Assembly: GCA_902768665.1 (NCBI GenBank)
Contig: CACXMA010000020.1
Span: 1 to 35,135 of the forward strand
Reading direction: 5' to 3'
DNA from: an uncultured Bacteroidia bacterium
GTDB taxonomy: Bacteria; Bacteroidota; Bacteroidia; Bacteroidales; UBA932
Length of the DNA: 35,135 nucleotides
Shown here: positions 20,034-27,097 of the stretch, piece by piece
Layout: each line of letters begins with the position of its first letter
Numbering within the stretch: the stretch's first letter is position 1
Notes under the pieces: model-generated
Database searches by the model: none
What the model was told of the DNA's origin: nothing
The model's input: the letters and a program-made list of their open reading frames with translations, nothing else
Translations under genes and position numbers: made by a program

Positions 20034-20978
20034 ATGGACGATTCCCTCAAAACCATCGGCATCCGCCAGATCCGCTCCATCCTCAGCGGCTCGGAGGATT
20101 CCGGCCTCAGCGACGACGTCTTCGTCTGCGACCTCTCTTCCGCGGCCGTCAATTCCGAGCAGGAAAAGGCCGTGCTCGACCTCCTGCAGTACCCGATCCG
20201 CATCGACGGCTACACGGTCGTCTTCTGCGTGTCCGGCCATGTCACCGTCGACATCAACCTCCACAGCTTCGACGTCTCGCCGAATACGCTGCTGATCAAT
20301 GTCCCCGGCAACATCCTCCGCGTGTCCATGTCGCAGGTGACCGACACGCTGCTGAGCGAGGCCCGTTTCGTGCTGATCGTCCTTTCGCGCGAGTTCATGA
20401 GCGGGGTCCATTTCGACTTCAACAAGATGTTCGCGGATTCGCTGGTGCTGTTCAACAACCCCGTCATCTCCCTGACCGACGAGCAGCTGTCCCTGGCAAA
20501 GCAGTATTTCTTCCTGGCCAGCAGCCTGATGAATCCGGCCCTGGCGAACCGCCGCGAGGCCGTCAGCTCCCTGATCGCCTCGCTGATGTATGTCTTCGGG
20601 ACGGTATGGTCGCAGAACATCCTCTCCGCCAAGGAAGCCGGCGCCACCACCGCTTCCCTGCGCCTCCAGCAGATCTTCGACCGCTTCATCCAGCTCGTGA
20701 CCGAGTACCATGACAGCGAACGCGGCATGGCCTTCTACGCCGACAAGCTCTGCCTCACGCCGAAATACCTCTCGAAGCTCGTCAAGCAGGCCAGCGGCCG
20801 CAGCGCCCCCGACTGGATCGACGCCTTCGTCATCCTCGAGGCCAAGAACATGCTGAAGTACTCCGACATCCCCATCAAGGAGATCGTCTACAAACTCAAC
20901 TTCCCCAACCAGTCCGTCTTCTACAAATTCTTCAAGACCCACACCGGCCTCACCCCCTCCGAGTACCGCAAATCCTAG
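20034..20978 (+). CDS. AraC-family transcriptional regulator
   Basis: 314 residues from the ATG at 20034. The N-terminal ~200 residues form a cupin-like sensor (IDGYTVVFCVSGHVTVDINL, then SPNTLLINVPGN), the ligand or oligomerisation domain. Residues about 232-314 are the double helix-turn-helix of AraC/XylS proteins (ADKLCLTPKYLSKLVKQ, then IKEIVYKLNFPNQSVFYKFF and GLTPSEYRK). It is divergent from the four-gene export operon and most likely switches it on in response to the exported compound or a related signal. The frame extends upstream to 19932, but the promoter lies inside that extension. No effector can be named. Confidence 0.9.
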   Translation: MDDSLKTIGIRQIRSILSGSEDSGLSDDVFVCDLSSAAVNSEQEKAVLDLLQYPIRIDGYTVVFCVSGHVTVDINLHSFDVSPNTLLINVPGNILRVSMSQVTDTLLSEARFVLIVLSREFMSGVHFDFNKMFADSLVLFNNPVISLTDEQLSLAKQYFFLASSLMNPALANRREAVSSLIASLMYVFGTVWSQNILSAKEAGATTASLRLQQIFDRFIQLVTEYHDSERGMAFYADKLCLTPKYLSKLVKQASGRSAPDWIDAFVILEAKNMLKYSDIPIKEIVYKLNFPNQSVFYKFFKTHTGLTPSEYRKS

Positions 20979-21002
20979 CGCCTCTCCCGTCTCGCCCTAT
21001 TC

Positions 21003-21033
21003 TGTCATTTCGAGCGCAGTCGAGAAATCTTTC
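21003..21033 (+). repeat. Family-2 palindrome, forward
   Basis: TGTCATTTCGAGCGCAG, then its near-complement ending CGAGAAATCT. Further copies: 21398-21428 (forward), 21677-21706 and 29671-29700 (reverse), 12386-12412 (diverged). Confidence 0.8.
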
Positions 21034-21062
21034 CCGTCATGCCCGACCTAATCGGGCATCCC
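21034..21062 (+). repeat. Family-3 palindrome, forward
   Basis: GTCATGCCCGACCTAATC followed by GGGCATCC: perfect arms GATGCCCGA-type around a short loop. Reverse copies lie at 22079-22101 and 30245-30272. Confidence 0.8.
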
Positions 21063-21106
21063 TTTCGTCATTCCACGGCTCTGTCCAGCGCCCGCGGCAA
21101 TGAAAC

Positions 21107-21137
21107 CGTCATTCCACGGCCCCGTCCGTGGAATCTG
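21107..21137 (+). repeat. Family-1 palindrome, forward
   Basis: GTCATTCCACGG, a 5-base loop region and CCGTGGAATCTG. A half copy lies just before it at 21067-21080. This is the family also found inside metG. Confidence 0.85.
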
Positions 21138-21155
21138 TCCTCCGGTTTCCGGACA

Positions 21156-21239
21156 GTGGTCGTCAAAAGCCCGATCTCAGGAGGCTGCTTCGCATCCCCT
21201 CCTTCGGTCCTGGCGGACGGCAGGGCTTTTGACGACCAC
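21156..21239 (+). mobile_element. 84-bp MITE-like element with perfect 17-bp terminal inverted repeats
   Basis: Left end GTGGTCGTCAAAAGCCC (21156-21172) and right end GGGCTTTTGACGACCAC (21223-21239) are exact complements. A partner copy at about 30068-30170, inverted, keeps one end intact and has lost the outer bases of the other. No coding capacity. Confidence 0.75.
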
Positions 21240-21397
21240 CGTCCTTCAACCTGCAGCCAGAGACAGCGTGGCCACCCTCCTGTTGTGGGCGGAGGGTGGC
21301 TACGAAAAGCCCAGGAAAACGTGCCTACCCTCCCTTTTTCAGAGAAGGGTAGCCACCCTATTTCGCACAATTTCCAGCCATTCGGAGCAAAGCCCTC

Positions 21398-21460
21398 TGT
21401 CATTTCGAGCGAAGCCGAGAAATCTTTCCCGTCATTCCACGGCTCCGACCGTGGAATCTG
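21398..21460 (+). repeat. Family-2 then family-1 palindromes in tandem
   Basis: Family 2 (21398-21428, CATTTCGAGCGAAGCC core) runs directly into family 1 (21430-21460, CATTCCACGG core). The same pair in the same order, inverted, is at 29638-29700. Confidence 0.8.
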
Positions 21461-21474
21461 CTTTCTGAAGGGCC

Positions 21475-21668
21475 GTTTCTTTTGCTTGGCCGCACGGGGG
21501 TCGTGGCCTTCTCGCCACCTTCCAGCTTCTGTTTCGTAAATGGTTGAATGACTGTTGTTTGCAAAACCAAGCCTGGAAGGTGGCCTGTTTTTTCGGGGGA
21601 CCTTCCAACAGTGATTTTGTAAGTATTTGAGTATAAGATGGTTGCTGGCGGTAGGCTGGAAGGTGCCG
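21475..21668 (+). mobile_element. ~190-bp repeat element, copy A
   Basis: Contains four arms of one motif: CACCTTCCAGC near the left, GCCTGGAAGGTGG, ACCTTCCAACAG, and GGCTGGAAGGTG at the right end (about 21655-21666). The outer pair act as inverted ends and the inner pairs give two hairpins. Copy B, inverted, is at 29213-29406 with roughly 88 percent identity by eye. No coding capacity; a MITE-like element needing a transposase from elsewhere is the best guess. Confidence 0.8.
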
Positions 21669-21676
21669 GCGGGGCT

Positions 21677-21706
21677 GAGATTTCTCGACTGCGCTCGAAA
21701 TGACAG
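21677..21706 (-). repeat. Family-2 palindrome, reverse
   Basis: GAGATTTCTCGACTGCGC then TCGAAATGACAG: the reverse form of the copy at 21003-21033, directly after element copy A. Confidence 0.8.
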
Positions 21707-21824
21707 AGGAAGGAATGCCCGAAATGACAGAGGACTTCGGCCGGAATGACAGGAGAAGGGGCTCCCTCCCCCCACAAAAGGAGGAAAGCCACGCTGCCCC
21801 GGGCCGCAGGGACGGAGGAGGCCC

Positions 21825-22051
21825 GTTGCTGCTGCGGTGCGGGCTCGTGTGCGGAAACGGATATGTGCGGGGGCCCAGTGAAGGAGGCATGTGCGGGGGC
21901 CACGTGCAGGGGGCGATGACGCGAAGCGGCATGACGAGCATTGTCCGCCGACGTTAGGCCCGCGTCAGCGGGACTAAAAGGAGAAGTTGGCTCGTCAAGC
22001 CCCCGATGCCGCTCCGTTTCCGCACTTTCGAGCCTGCACCGCAGTAGCAAC
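21825..22051. repeat. 227-bp imperfect inverted repeat
   Basis: Arms 21825-21860 (GTTGCTGCTGCGGTGC through GCGGAAACGG) and 22014-22051 (complement, with a 2-base size difference and a few mismatches). A smaller palindrome (CCCGCGTCAGCGGG) lies inside at 21959-21973. Not repeated elsewhere in the window. Confidence 0.65.
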
Positions 22052-22078
22052 AACAGGCTTCCGGAGCAACGGAGGACA

Positions 22079-22101
22079 GATGCCCGATCGGGTCGGGCAT
22101 G
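22079..22101 (-). repeat. Family-3 palindrome, reverse
   Basis: ATGCCCGATCGGGTCGGGCA core just downstream of the lipoprotein gene; may also act as that gene's terminator stem. Confidence 0.65.
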
Positions 22102-22118
22102 GAAAAAAGGGATGACGC

Positions 22119-23909
22119 CTACTTGTAGTAGTTCAAATAGATACTGTTCAGCGTGGCGCTGGAGGCGCAGCTGATCTTGACGCCCTGGTAGCCGGAAAGG
22201 TCGTACTTGTATTTTTTGTCATTGACCGTTTCGCGGGCCGTGTCGTGGATGGCGATTTCGTTGTTCAGCGCGTCGATGCCGTAGACCTCGGCCTCGATGT
22301 AATTCGATGCGTCATACCATTTTCCGAGCGTAAACTCAATGCTCTCAAGACCGCCCGGGAAGGGCTGCGACGGGGCGGTACGGAACCACCACAGGTAGTT
22401 GCGGTCGTCTGCCGTCGATGAACCGCCGTAATAGCTGCCGAACTTCGTGTTGGAGGCCAGGAAATAGGCGGATTCGTCGGCATATTCACGATACCAGTTA
22501 TCGCGGTTCTTGATGACGTAGGAACTGATCCCGTCTACCGTTTGAATGAGCGTCGCATTGCCGTTGATCTCCAGGGATACCGTCTCTCCGACAACCAGAA
22601 TTTTCTCCAGCCAGTCAAAACTGGCGGGACCGTATCCGGCCTCGGGGATGCCCTTGATATGGAGGTAGTATTCGTCCGGCGCCAGCCCGCTGTCGACCGT
22701 GACGCCGACATAGTCCGCATCAATGGCGGTGACAGGCAGCTCGTGCCTTTCTTCCGAATCCCACAACGTGTAATAGCATTCGTATCCGGCGACATGCTCA
22801 CCCCGCTCCCAGACTGCCTGGAAGCCATCCCGGTTGGCCGAGTTGGAGGTGGTGTACTGGACCATTTCCGGCAACACGTCAACGGCCGGGAACAGCGACA
22901 CCGAGAATTTCGTCAGACCGCCGTCCTTGAACACGAGGCTGCGGTCCTTCAGGGAGACCTCCTTGGCGAGAACGACATCGGAGCCGCCGCGGTCAACCGT
23001 GCAGAGCAGGCCGAACCAGTCGTTGAACTGGCCGGGAAGGCAGCGAAGATAGATCTTGGCCTTCCCCTCGGCGTCGGCGACAATCTCAGGCGTGTTCTCC
23101 GCGTTGAAGTCGATCCGGTGTTCGAACACAGGACCCGACATTTCTCCCTGCATCTCAACGAGTTTCACATATTCCTGGAGATCGGGATAATAGGCGATGC
23201 AGTTTTCCATGCTCACGCCGGGGATGAACGAATCCCCCGTATACCAGGAGCCGCTTTTGATGATATCGCCTTCCTGCAGGCCCGAAAGCGTGATTTCCAC
23301 GATGGTGCCGAGCCGGGCGAAGTTGAAGGAGATTTCACTCGGGCGCGTGGTGAACGGATCGGTGGTCCGCGACACCAGCAGTTCATCCGCCGTTAAGAAG
23401 CCGGAGGCATAGATGTTCTGCTGGATAGGCATCAGCAGGGGAATATACTCACCCTTTACATCGCTTTCCGTATATAAACTGTAGCTGGGCATCGAGCAGG
23501 CGACATAGGTATAGGTAAAAGTATAGGTCGCGAGCTTTTCCGCGGTCATATTTTCCCAATAGTAAGGATCGAAGGAAGCCGTGAACTCGGCCGTTTCACC
23601 GCCGACCGTCAGCGGAGTGGATTCCGTCCAGTCGGAGTAAACATCAATATTACTCAGATTCGGATCGGACGTCACGCCGACCACATGCTCGCGGATGGAA
23701 ATGACGTCGCCGACCTCCCAGGCCGTACGGTACTTCCCTTCCCCGTCCTGGGAGAAGAGGGTCTTGGTGGCCTCGTCACCGAAGCTGGCATGGATGGTCA
23801 CCGTATGATTTGCGCGGACGGGAGTTTCCTCCGCAACCGTTTCGGTCTCCATTTCTTTCTGGCAGGAGAACAGCAGCAGCGCAAGCGCCGGAAGAAGGTA
23901 CTTTTTCAT
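22119..23909 (-). CDS. Fimbrillin-like surface lipoprotein
   Basis: 596 residues. The N-terminus is a lipoprotein signal (hydrophobic core ending LLLFSC, lipidated Cys16). It is followed by charged residues (QKEMETE) of the kind that send Bacteroidetes lipoproteins to the cell surface. After this, SFGDEATKTLFSQDGEGKY and AWEVGDVISI match the start of the beta-sandwich of fimbrillin/Mfa-like proteins. A middle fibronectin-like module (about 355-440, from MVQYTTSNSANRDGF) and a distinct C-terminal beta-rich domain (about 450-596) follow. The role is probably adhesion or glycan contact; no catalytic motif is seen. The start overlaps the stop of the 53-residue upstream gene (TGATG). The divergent LuxR-type membrane regulator may control the pair. 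Confidence 0.72.
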   Translation of the reverse strand: MKKYLLPALALLLFSCQKEMETETVAEETPVRANHTVTIHASFGDEATKTLFSQDGEGKYRTAWEVGDVISIREHVVGVTSDPNLSNIDVYSDWTESTPLTVGGETAEFTASFDPYYWENMTAEKLATYTFTYTYVACSMPSYSLYTESDVKGEYIPLLMPIQQNIYASGFLTADELLVSRTTDPFTTRPSEISFNFARLGTIVEITLSGLQEGDIIKSGSWYTGDSFIPGVSMENCIAYYPDLQEYVKLVEMQGEMSGPVFEHRIDFNAENTPEIVADAEGKAKIYLRCLPGQFNDWFGLLCTVDRGGSDVVLAKEVSLKDRSLVFKDGGLTKFSVSLFPAVDVLPEMVQYTTSNSANRDGFQAVWERGEHVAGYECYYTLWDSEERHELPVTAIDADYVGVTVDSGLAPDEYYLHIKGIPEAGYGPASFDWLEKILVVGETVSLEINGNATLIQTVDGISSYVIKNRDNWYREYADESAYFLASNTKFGSYYGGSSTADDRNYLWWFRTAPSQPFPGGLESIEFTLGKWYDASNYIEAEVYGIDALNNEIAIHDTARETVNDKKYKYDLSGYQGVKISCASSATLNSIYLNYYK

Positions 23910-24070
23910 CAGAAGCTCCCTCCATCATAAACGTTTTCATCATCAAAGACACCGGACTTTCCGGAATCTCCGTAGCTGACGGAATACTGCGTTCCGCAGA
24001 CGACGTCGGCCAGCACGAGCGGAACGATCTCCGCCTGCGGCGCCACATAAGAATCAACCTTCCTTTTCAT
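23909..24070 (-). CDS. Small conserved-type peptide coupled to the fimbrillin-like lipoprotein
   Basis: 53 residues starting MKRKVDSYVAPQAEIVPL, with one Cys (VVCGT) and a Gly/Asp/Ser-rich acidic tail. The YxAPxAEIxxL opening followed by Cys and an acidic tail is a pattern I recognise in short proteins encoded just before surface lipoprotein genes in Bacteroidales; their function is unknown. There is no signal peptide. The TGA stop shares its last base with the ATG of the next gene, so the two are translationally coupled. An upstream in-frame ATG (24112) would add 14 residues unlike the family and was not chosen. A weak -7-like GATTTTTG lies about 30 bases upstream. Confidence 0.75.
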   Translation of the reverse strand: MKRKVDSYVAPQAEIVPLVLADVVCGTQYSVSYGDSGKSGVFDDENVYDGGSF

Positions 24071-24205
24071 ATTATGCTTTAGACTGATTTTTCCACTTGC
24101 AAAAATCCTCATAATTATGCAAAACTGATTAATGAATTTTCAGTAATTTCACGCCCTCGCGCTACTGAAATCGCGGGAATATGCAGGGATTCCTGCCAAA
24201 ATGAT

Positions 24206-24213
24206 TACTTTTG
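24206..24213 (+). promoter_or_regulatory. -7 box of the TPR/LuxR regulator gene
   Basis: TACTTTTG, exact TAnnTTTG match, 15 bases before the ATG at 24229. No TTG at the expected spacing. Confidence 0.55.
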
Positions 24214-24228
24214 TAAAACGCTTCTGCC

Positions 24229-25683
24229 ATGAAAAGAGCCTTTGCCATAGTCGCCGCCGCGGTCCTTCTTCTCGCCCTGCAGTCCTGCCGGAACAGGACG
24301 GACGGCGAGGCGTCCGGGCGCATTACGGCCCTGCTGGAAGAGTCTGCCCGCAGCACCGGGAACCAGCGCTTCGAGCCGGCCATGGCCAGTGCCCTCGAGG
24401 CCCTGACCCTCGCGCGGGAAACGGGCGACCGCAGGGGCGAGACGCAGGCGCTCTCCGGCATCGTCGGCATCGACATCATGACAAGCCGCGACGAAGACGC
24501 CTGGCAGAAAGCCCTCGAGGCCGAGGCCCTCGCCCGGGAGAACGGCTTCCGGGAGGAACTCGCCGGCATCCTCATCTCCAAGGCCAAACTCTGCTCCTAT
24601 GCCGAGGTGTCCCCGGAGACGGGCCGAAACGACGAAGGTCTCGCCTATGCTGCGGAAGCCCTCGCCGTCGCGGAGGAAATCGACGCCCAGGAAGTCCAGG
24701 CCGAGGCCTGCTACGTCATCGCATCCCTCTATATCAACAAGAACCGCTGGAACGACCCCATCGACCCGGAGCTGTACCGCACCGCCGGCGAATATCTCGA
24801 CCGGGGACAGGCACTCGCCGAGACCTATGACATTCCGCGCCTACGCCGCAACGGCATCCTCTTCCGTTCCCGCTGGTTCCAGCAGGGCGACCGCAACGAG
24901 GAGGCCATCCAATACTTCACACAGGTGCTTCAGGGGCTCAAAGGCAGCGACCACCTCACCGCCGCCAGCCTCTGTGACCGGCTCGTGCGGCTCTACACCA
25001 GGACCGGCGAGGCGGAAAAGGCCCTCGATGCCCACGACCGCTACGTCTATGAAACCGGGCAGTACATAGCCCTCAGGAGCGACGAGGTGCTGCAGGAGAT
25101 GGAGTCCCGCTTCGAACTGCAGGAGAAGGAGTACCGGCTGAGGCTCCGCGGCTACCAGCTGGCCGTCCTGATCGCCGCCATCCTGCTGCTCGCGGCCACG
25201 CTCGTGCTCATTCTCGGCCGGCTTCGGAGACAGCGCCGCCGCAACGCCGAGCTGCAGAAGATCAACGATTCGAAGGAAGAGATCATCGCCCTGCTGTCAA
25301 AGGACCTCAAGAACCCCGCCAACGAGCACGCTTCCCTGCTGGAGAAACTCTCCACCGAAGCCGACAGCCTCTCCGGCGAGCAGATCCGCGAGCGCTGCAA
25401 GGAGATCGCCCGGGACGCCCGGTCCATGAACGACGACGTCGCCAACTACGTCAGCGACATCCTGCTCGAGCGGAGCCGCCGAATCGCCGACCTCGGCCTG
25501 TCCCAGCGCGAACTGCAGATCATCCGCCTCAGCGCGGAAGGCCTCTCGGCCGCCCAGATTGCGGAAACCGTCAGCCTCTCCGTCCACACCGTCAACACCC
25601 ACCGCCAGCGCATCTACGCCAAGATGGGCGTCCGCAGCGTCTCCGAGATGCTCCACAAAGCCTCCCGGCTCGGCATCATCTGA
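24229..25683 (+). CDS. Membrane-anchored TPR regulator with C-terminal LuxR-type HTH
   Basis: 484 residues. An N-terminal export signal ends in LLALQSC, which could be a lipobox (Cys20). A helical TPR-like region (about 30-300) should lie in the periplasm. One transmembrane helix spans about 310-331 (LAVLIAAILLLAATLVLILG). Then comes a short coiled coil resembling a histidine-kinase dimerisation helix (NDSKEEIIALLSKDLKNPANEH) but with no kinase domain. The last 60 residues (about 424-476) are a LuxR/GerE HTH (LSQRELQIIRLSAEGLS, SVHTVNTHRQRIYAKMGV). This is a one-component transmembrane regulator: a sensor outside, DNA binding inside. It is divergent from the small peptide and lipoprotein genes, which are its likely targets. 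The signal sensed is unknown. Confidence 0.85.
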   Translation: MKRAFAIVAAAVLLLALQSCRNRTDGEASGRITALLEESARSTGNQRFEPAMASALEALTLARETGDRRGETQALSGIVGIDIMTSRDEDAWQKALEAEALARENGFREELAGILISKAKLCSYAEVSPETGRNDEGLAYAAEALAVAEEIDAQEVQAEACYVIASLYINKNRWNDPIDPELYRTAGEYLDRGQALAETYDIPRLRRNGILFRSRWFQQGDRNEEAIQYFTQVLQGLKGSDHLTAASLCDRLVRLYTRTGEAEKALDAHDRYVYETGQYIALRSDEVLQEMESRFELQEKEYRLRLRGYQLAVLIAAILLLAATLVLILGRLRRQRRRNAELQKINDSKEEIIALLSKDLKNPANEHASLLEKLSTEADSLSGEQIRERCKEIARDARSMNDDVANYVSDILLERSRRIADLGLSQRELQIIRLSAEGLSAAQIAETVSLSVHTVNTHRQRIYAKMGVRSVSEMLHKASRLGII

Positions 25684-25705
25684 CCCTCCTCCCGTGCACG
25701 GCAGC

Positions 25706-26410
25706 CTAGTCCAGGCCGTCGAGGGCGATGGGATCGACGTCGCCGTCGGGATCGGGCTCGTTGAAGGGCTGCAGGAAAGGGTTTGTCGCGGCCTCGCGGG
25801 CGATGGTGGTGGCGGGGCCATGGCCGGGGATGACGTCGGTGTCGCCCGGCAGGACCATGATGCGGCTCAGGATGCTCGCCATCAGCGCGTCGTAATCGCC
25901 GCCGGGAAGGTCGCTGCGGCCGATGCTGCCGGCAAAGAGCGTGTCGCCGCTGATGAGAATGCCATGGGTGCGGTCATAGAAACAGACGGCGCCGGGGGCA
26001 TGGCCGGGGGTCGCGATGACCTCCAGCTCCAGGCCGGCGAGGTGGAGGATGTCGCCGCCCTCGATGTCCACGGTCGGGAAGGAATTGTCGATGTCGCCGC
26101 CCTCGATGTAGCTGGCGTAGGCCGGGGAGATGCGGACGTTTTTCTTCTCGGCGGGGTGCATGTAGACCGGGATGCCGGGGAAGGAGCGCAGCAGCGCGGC
26201 GACGCCGAAGATATGGTCGAAGTGGCCGTGGGTCAGCAGGACAGCCTCCGGGGCCAGGCCCTTGTCAGACAGATACTTCCCGAGCCGTTCGCGCTCTCCG
26301 GCACTGGCCATGCCGGGGTCGGCGATGACACAGCGGGAGCCGCCTTCGAGGCTCAGGACGCTGCAGGTGGTCTGCAGGGCGTTAAAATGAAAGCACTTCA
26401 CGGAAATCAT
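25706..26410 (-). CDS. MBL-fold metal-dependent hydrolase (GloB-like)
   Basis: 234 residues from the ATG at 26408-26410. The metal site of the metallo-beta-lactamase fold is complete: THGHFDH (H61, H63, D65, H66), TPGHAPG (H137), SGDTLF (D156) and IPGHG near the C-terminus. This set is typical of the hydroxyacylglutathione hydrolase-like group, which splits thioesters such as S-lactoylglutathione or related bacillithiol conjugates, but many such proteins have other substrates. The protein is cytoplasmic, without a signal peptide. An in-frame start at 26437 was rejected because the promoter -7 box (26435-26442) covers it. The 3' end converges on the regulator gene across 22 bases. Confidence 0.88.
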   Translation of the reverse strand: MISVKCFHFNALQTTCSVLSLEGGSRCVIADPGMASAGERERLGKYLSDKGLAPEAVLLTHGHFDHIFGVAALLRSFPGIPVYMHPAEKKNVRISPAYASYIEGGDIDNSFPTVDIEGGDILHLAGLELEVIATPGHAPGAVCFYDRTHGILISGDTLFAGSIGRSDLPGGDYDALMASILSRIMVLPGDTDVIPGHGPATTIAREAATNPFLQPFNEPDPDGDVDPIALDGLD

Positions 26411-26430
26411 AACCAATTCCTTGCAATTCT

Positions 26431-26463
26431 TTTGCAAAAGTACGAAGAAAAGTCTTAACTTTG
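26431..26463 (+). promoter_or_regulatory. Promoter of the deoxynucleoside kinase-nhaC operon
   Basis: TTTG (26431-26434), 21-base spacer, TAACTTTG (26456-26463). The ATG at 26470 is 6 bases beyond the -7 box, so the transcript should have almost no 5' leader. Confidence 0.7.
26435..26442 (-). promoter_or_regulatory. -7 box of the MBL hydrolase gene
   Basis: TACTTTTG on the minus strand, 24 bases upstream of the ATG at 26410. It is embedded in the spacer of the opposite kinase promoter, so the two promoters overlap. Confidence 0.6.
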
Positions 26464-26469
26464 TATGGT

Positions 26470-27084
26470 ATGCACATCGGAATCGCAGGAAATATCGGCG
26501 CCGGCAAGACGACCCTTACCCGTATGCTCTCAGAGCACTACGGCTGGACGCCGAAGTACGAGTCCGTGACCTACAACCCTTACCTGGAGGATTACTACAA
26601 GGACATCGCCCGCTGGTCGTTCAATCTCGAAGTCTATTTCCTCGAGCAGCGCTTCCAGGACATCCTCGACATCGCCAAGTCGAAGGAAACCATCATCCAG
26701 GACAGGACCATCTTCGAGGGCGTCTACATCTTCGTCGCGAACAACTACCGCATGGGGAACCTCTCCCAGAGAGACTTCGAGACCTACATGCGCCTTTTCG
26801 AGATGATGATGTCGCTGGTGAAGGCCCCGGACCTGATGATCTACCTCAAATGCTCCATCCCGCACCTCATCTCCCAGATCCAGAAACGCGGCCGGGACTA
26901 CGAGCAGACGATGTCCATCGACTACCTCAAGGGCCTCAACGACCTCTACGAATCCTTCATCGGGCACGACTACAAAGGCAAGGTCCTCACGATCGACGCC
27001 GACGAGCTCGACTTCGTGAACCGCCCGGAGGATTTCGCCCACATCACCGACAAGATCGACGCCGAGCTGTACGGATTATTTTAA
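26470..27084 (+). CDS. Deoxynucleoside kinase, first of a tandem pair
   Basis: 204 residues of the dNK family (dCK/dGK/dAK type), which phosphorylates salvaged deoxynucleosides to monophosphates with ATP. Visible are the P-loop GNIGAGKTT (7-15), substrate-site YESVTYNPYL, the catalytic QDRTIFE (the family D/ERS-like motif), a helix-rich middle with SLVKAPDLMIYLKCS, and the lid QKRGRDYE with its arginines. It is about 60 percent identical by eye to the next gene, 13 bases downstream, so a gene duplication is clear. In lactobacilli, tandem genes of this family form a heterodimer with dAdo and dGuo/dCyd activities; the same may hold here. The ATG at 26470 was preferred over the TTG at 26461, which lies within the promoter. 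Confidence 0.9.
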   Translation: MHIGIAGNIGAGKTTLTRMLSEHYGWTPKYESVTYNPYLEDYYKDIARWSFNLEVYFLEQRFQDILDIAKSKETIIQDRTIFEGVYIFVANNYRMGNLSQRDFETYMRLFEMMMSLVKAPDLMIYLKCSIPHLISQIQKRGRDYEQTMSIDYLKGLNDLYESFIGHDYKGKVLTIDADELDFVNRPEDFAHITDKIDAELYGLF

Positions 27085-27097
27085 AACACTATATACT

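Larger units (their letters stand above)
20979..22118. repeat. Gene-free repeat cluster 1 between araC-type gene and lipoprotein gene
   Basis: No credible gene in 1140 bases. Open frames here have no family resemblance and simply read through repeats. The stretch holds, in order: palindrome families 2, 3 and 1 (21003-21137), an 84-base inverted-repeat element (21156-21239), a hairpin (GCCACCCTCC / GGAGGGTGGC, about 21271-21300), another hairpin around 21323-21354, families 2 and 1 (21398-21460), a ~190-base element (21475-21668), family 2 reversed (21677-21706), a 227-base imperfect inverted repeat (21825-22051) and family 3 reversed (22079-22101). The flanking genes converge on it. Confidence 0.85.

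Noticed and set aside
21003-21706. CRISPR array
   Set aside because: The repeats are of different families, unequally spaced and in both orientations, with shared not unique spacers, and there are no cas genes.
21400-22053. Open frames of 61-235 codons on both strands in cluster 1
   Set aside because: They read through palindromes and inverted repeats. The identical peptide pieces seen in cluster 2 come from the shared DNA repeat, not from conserved protein.
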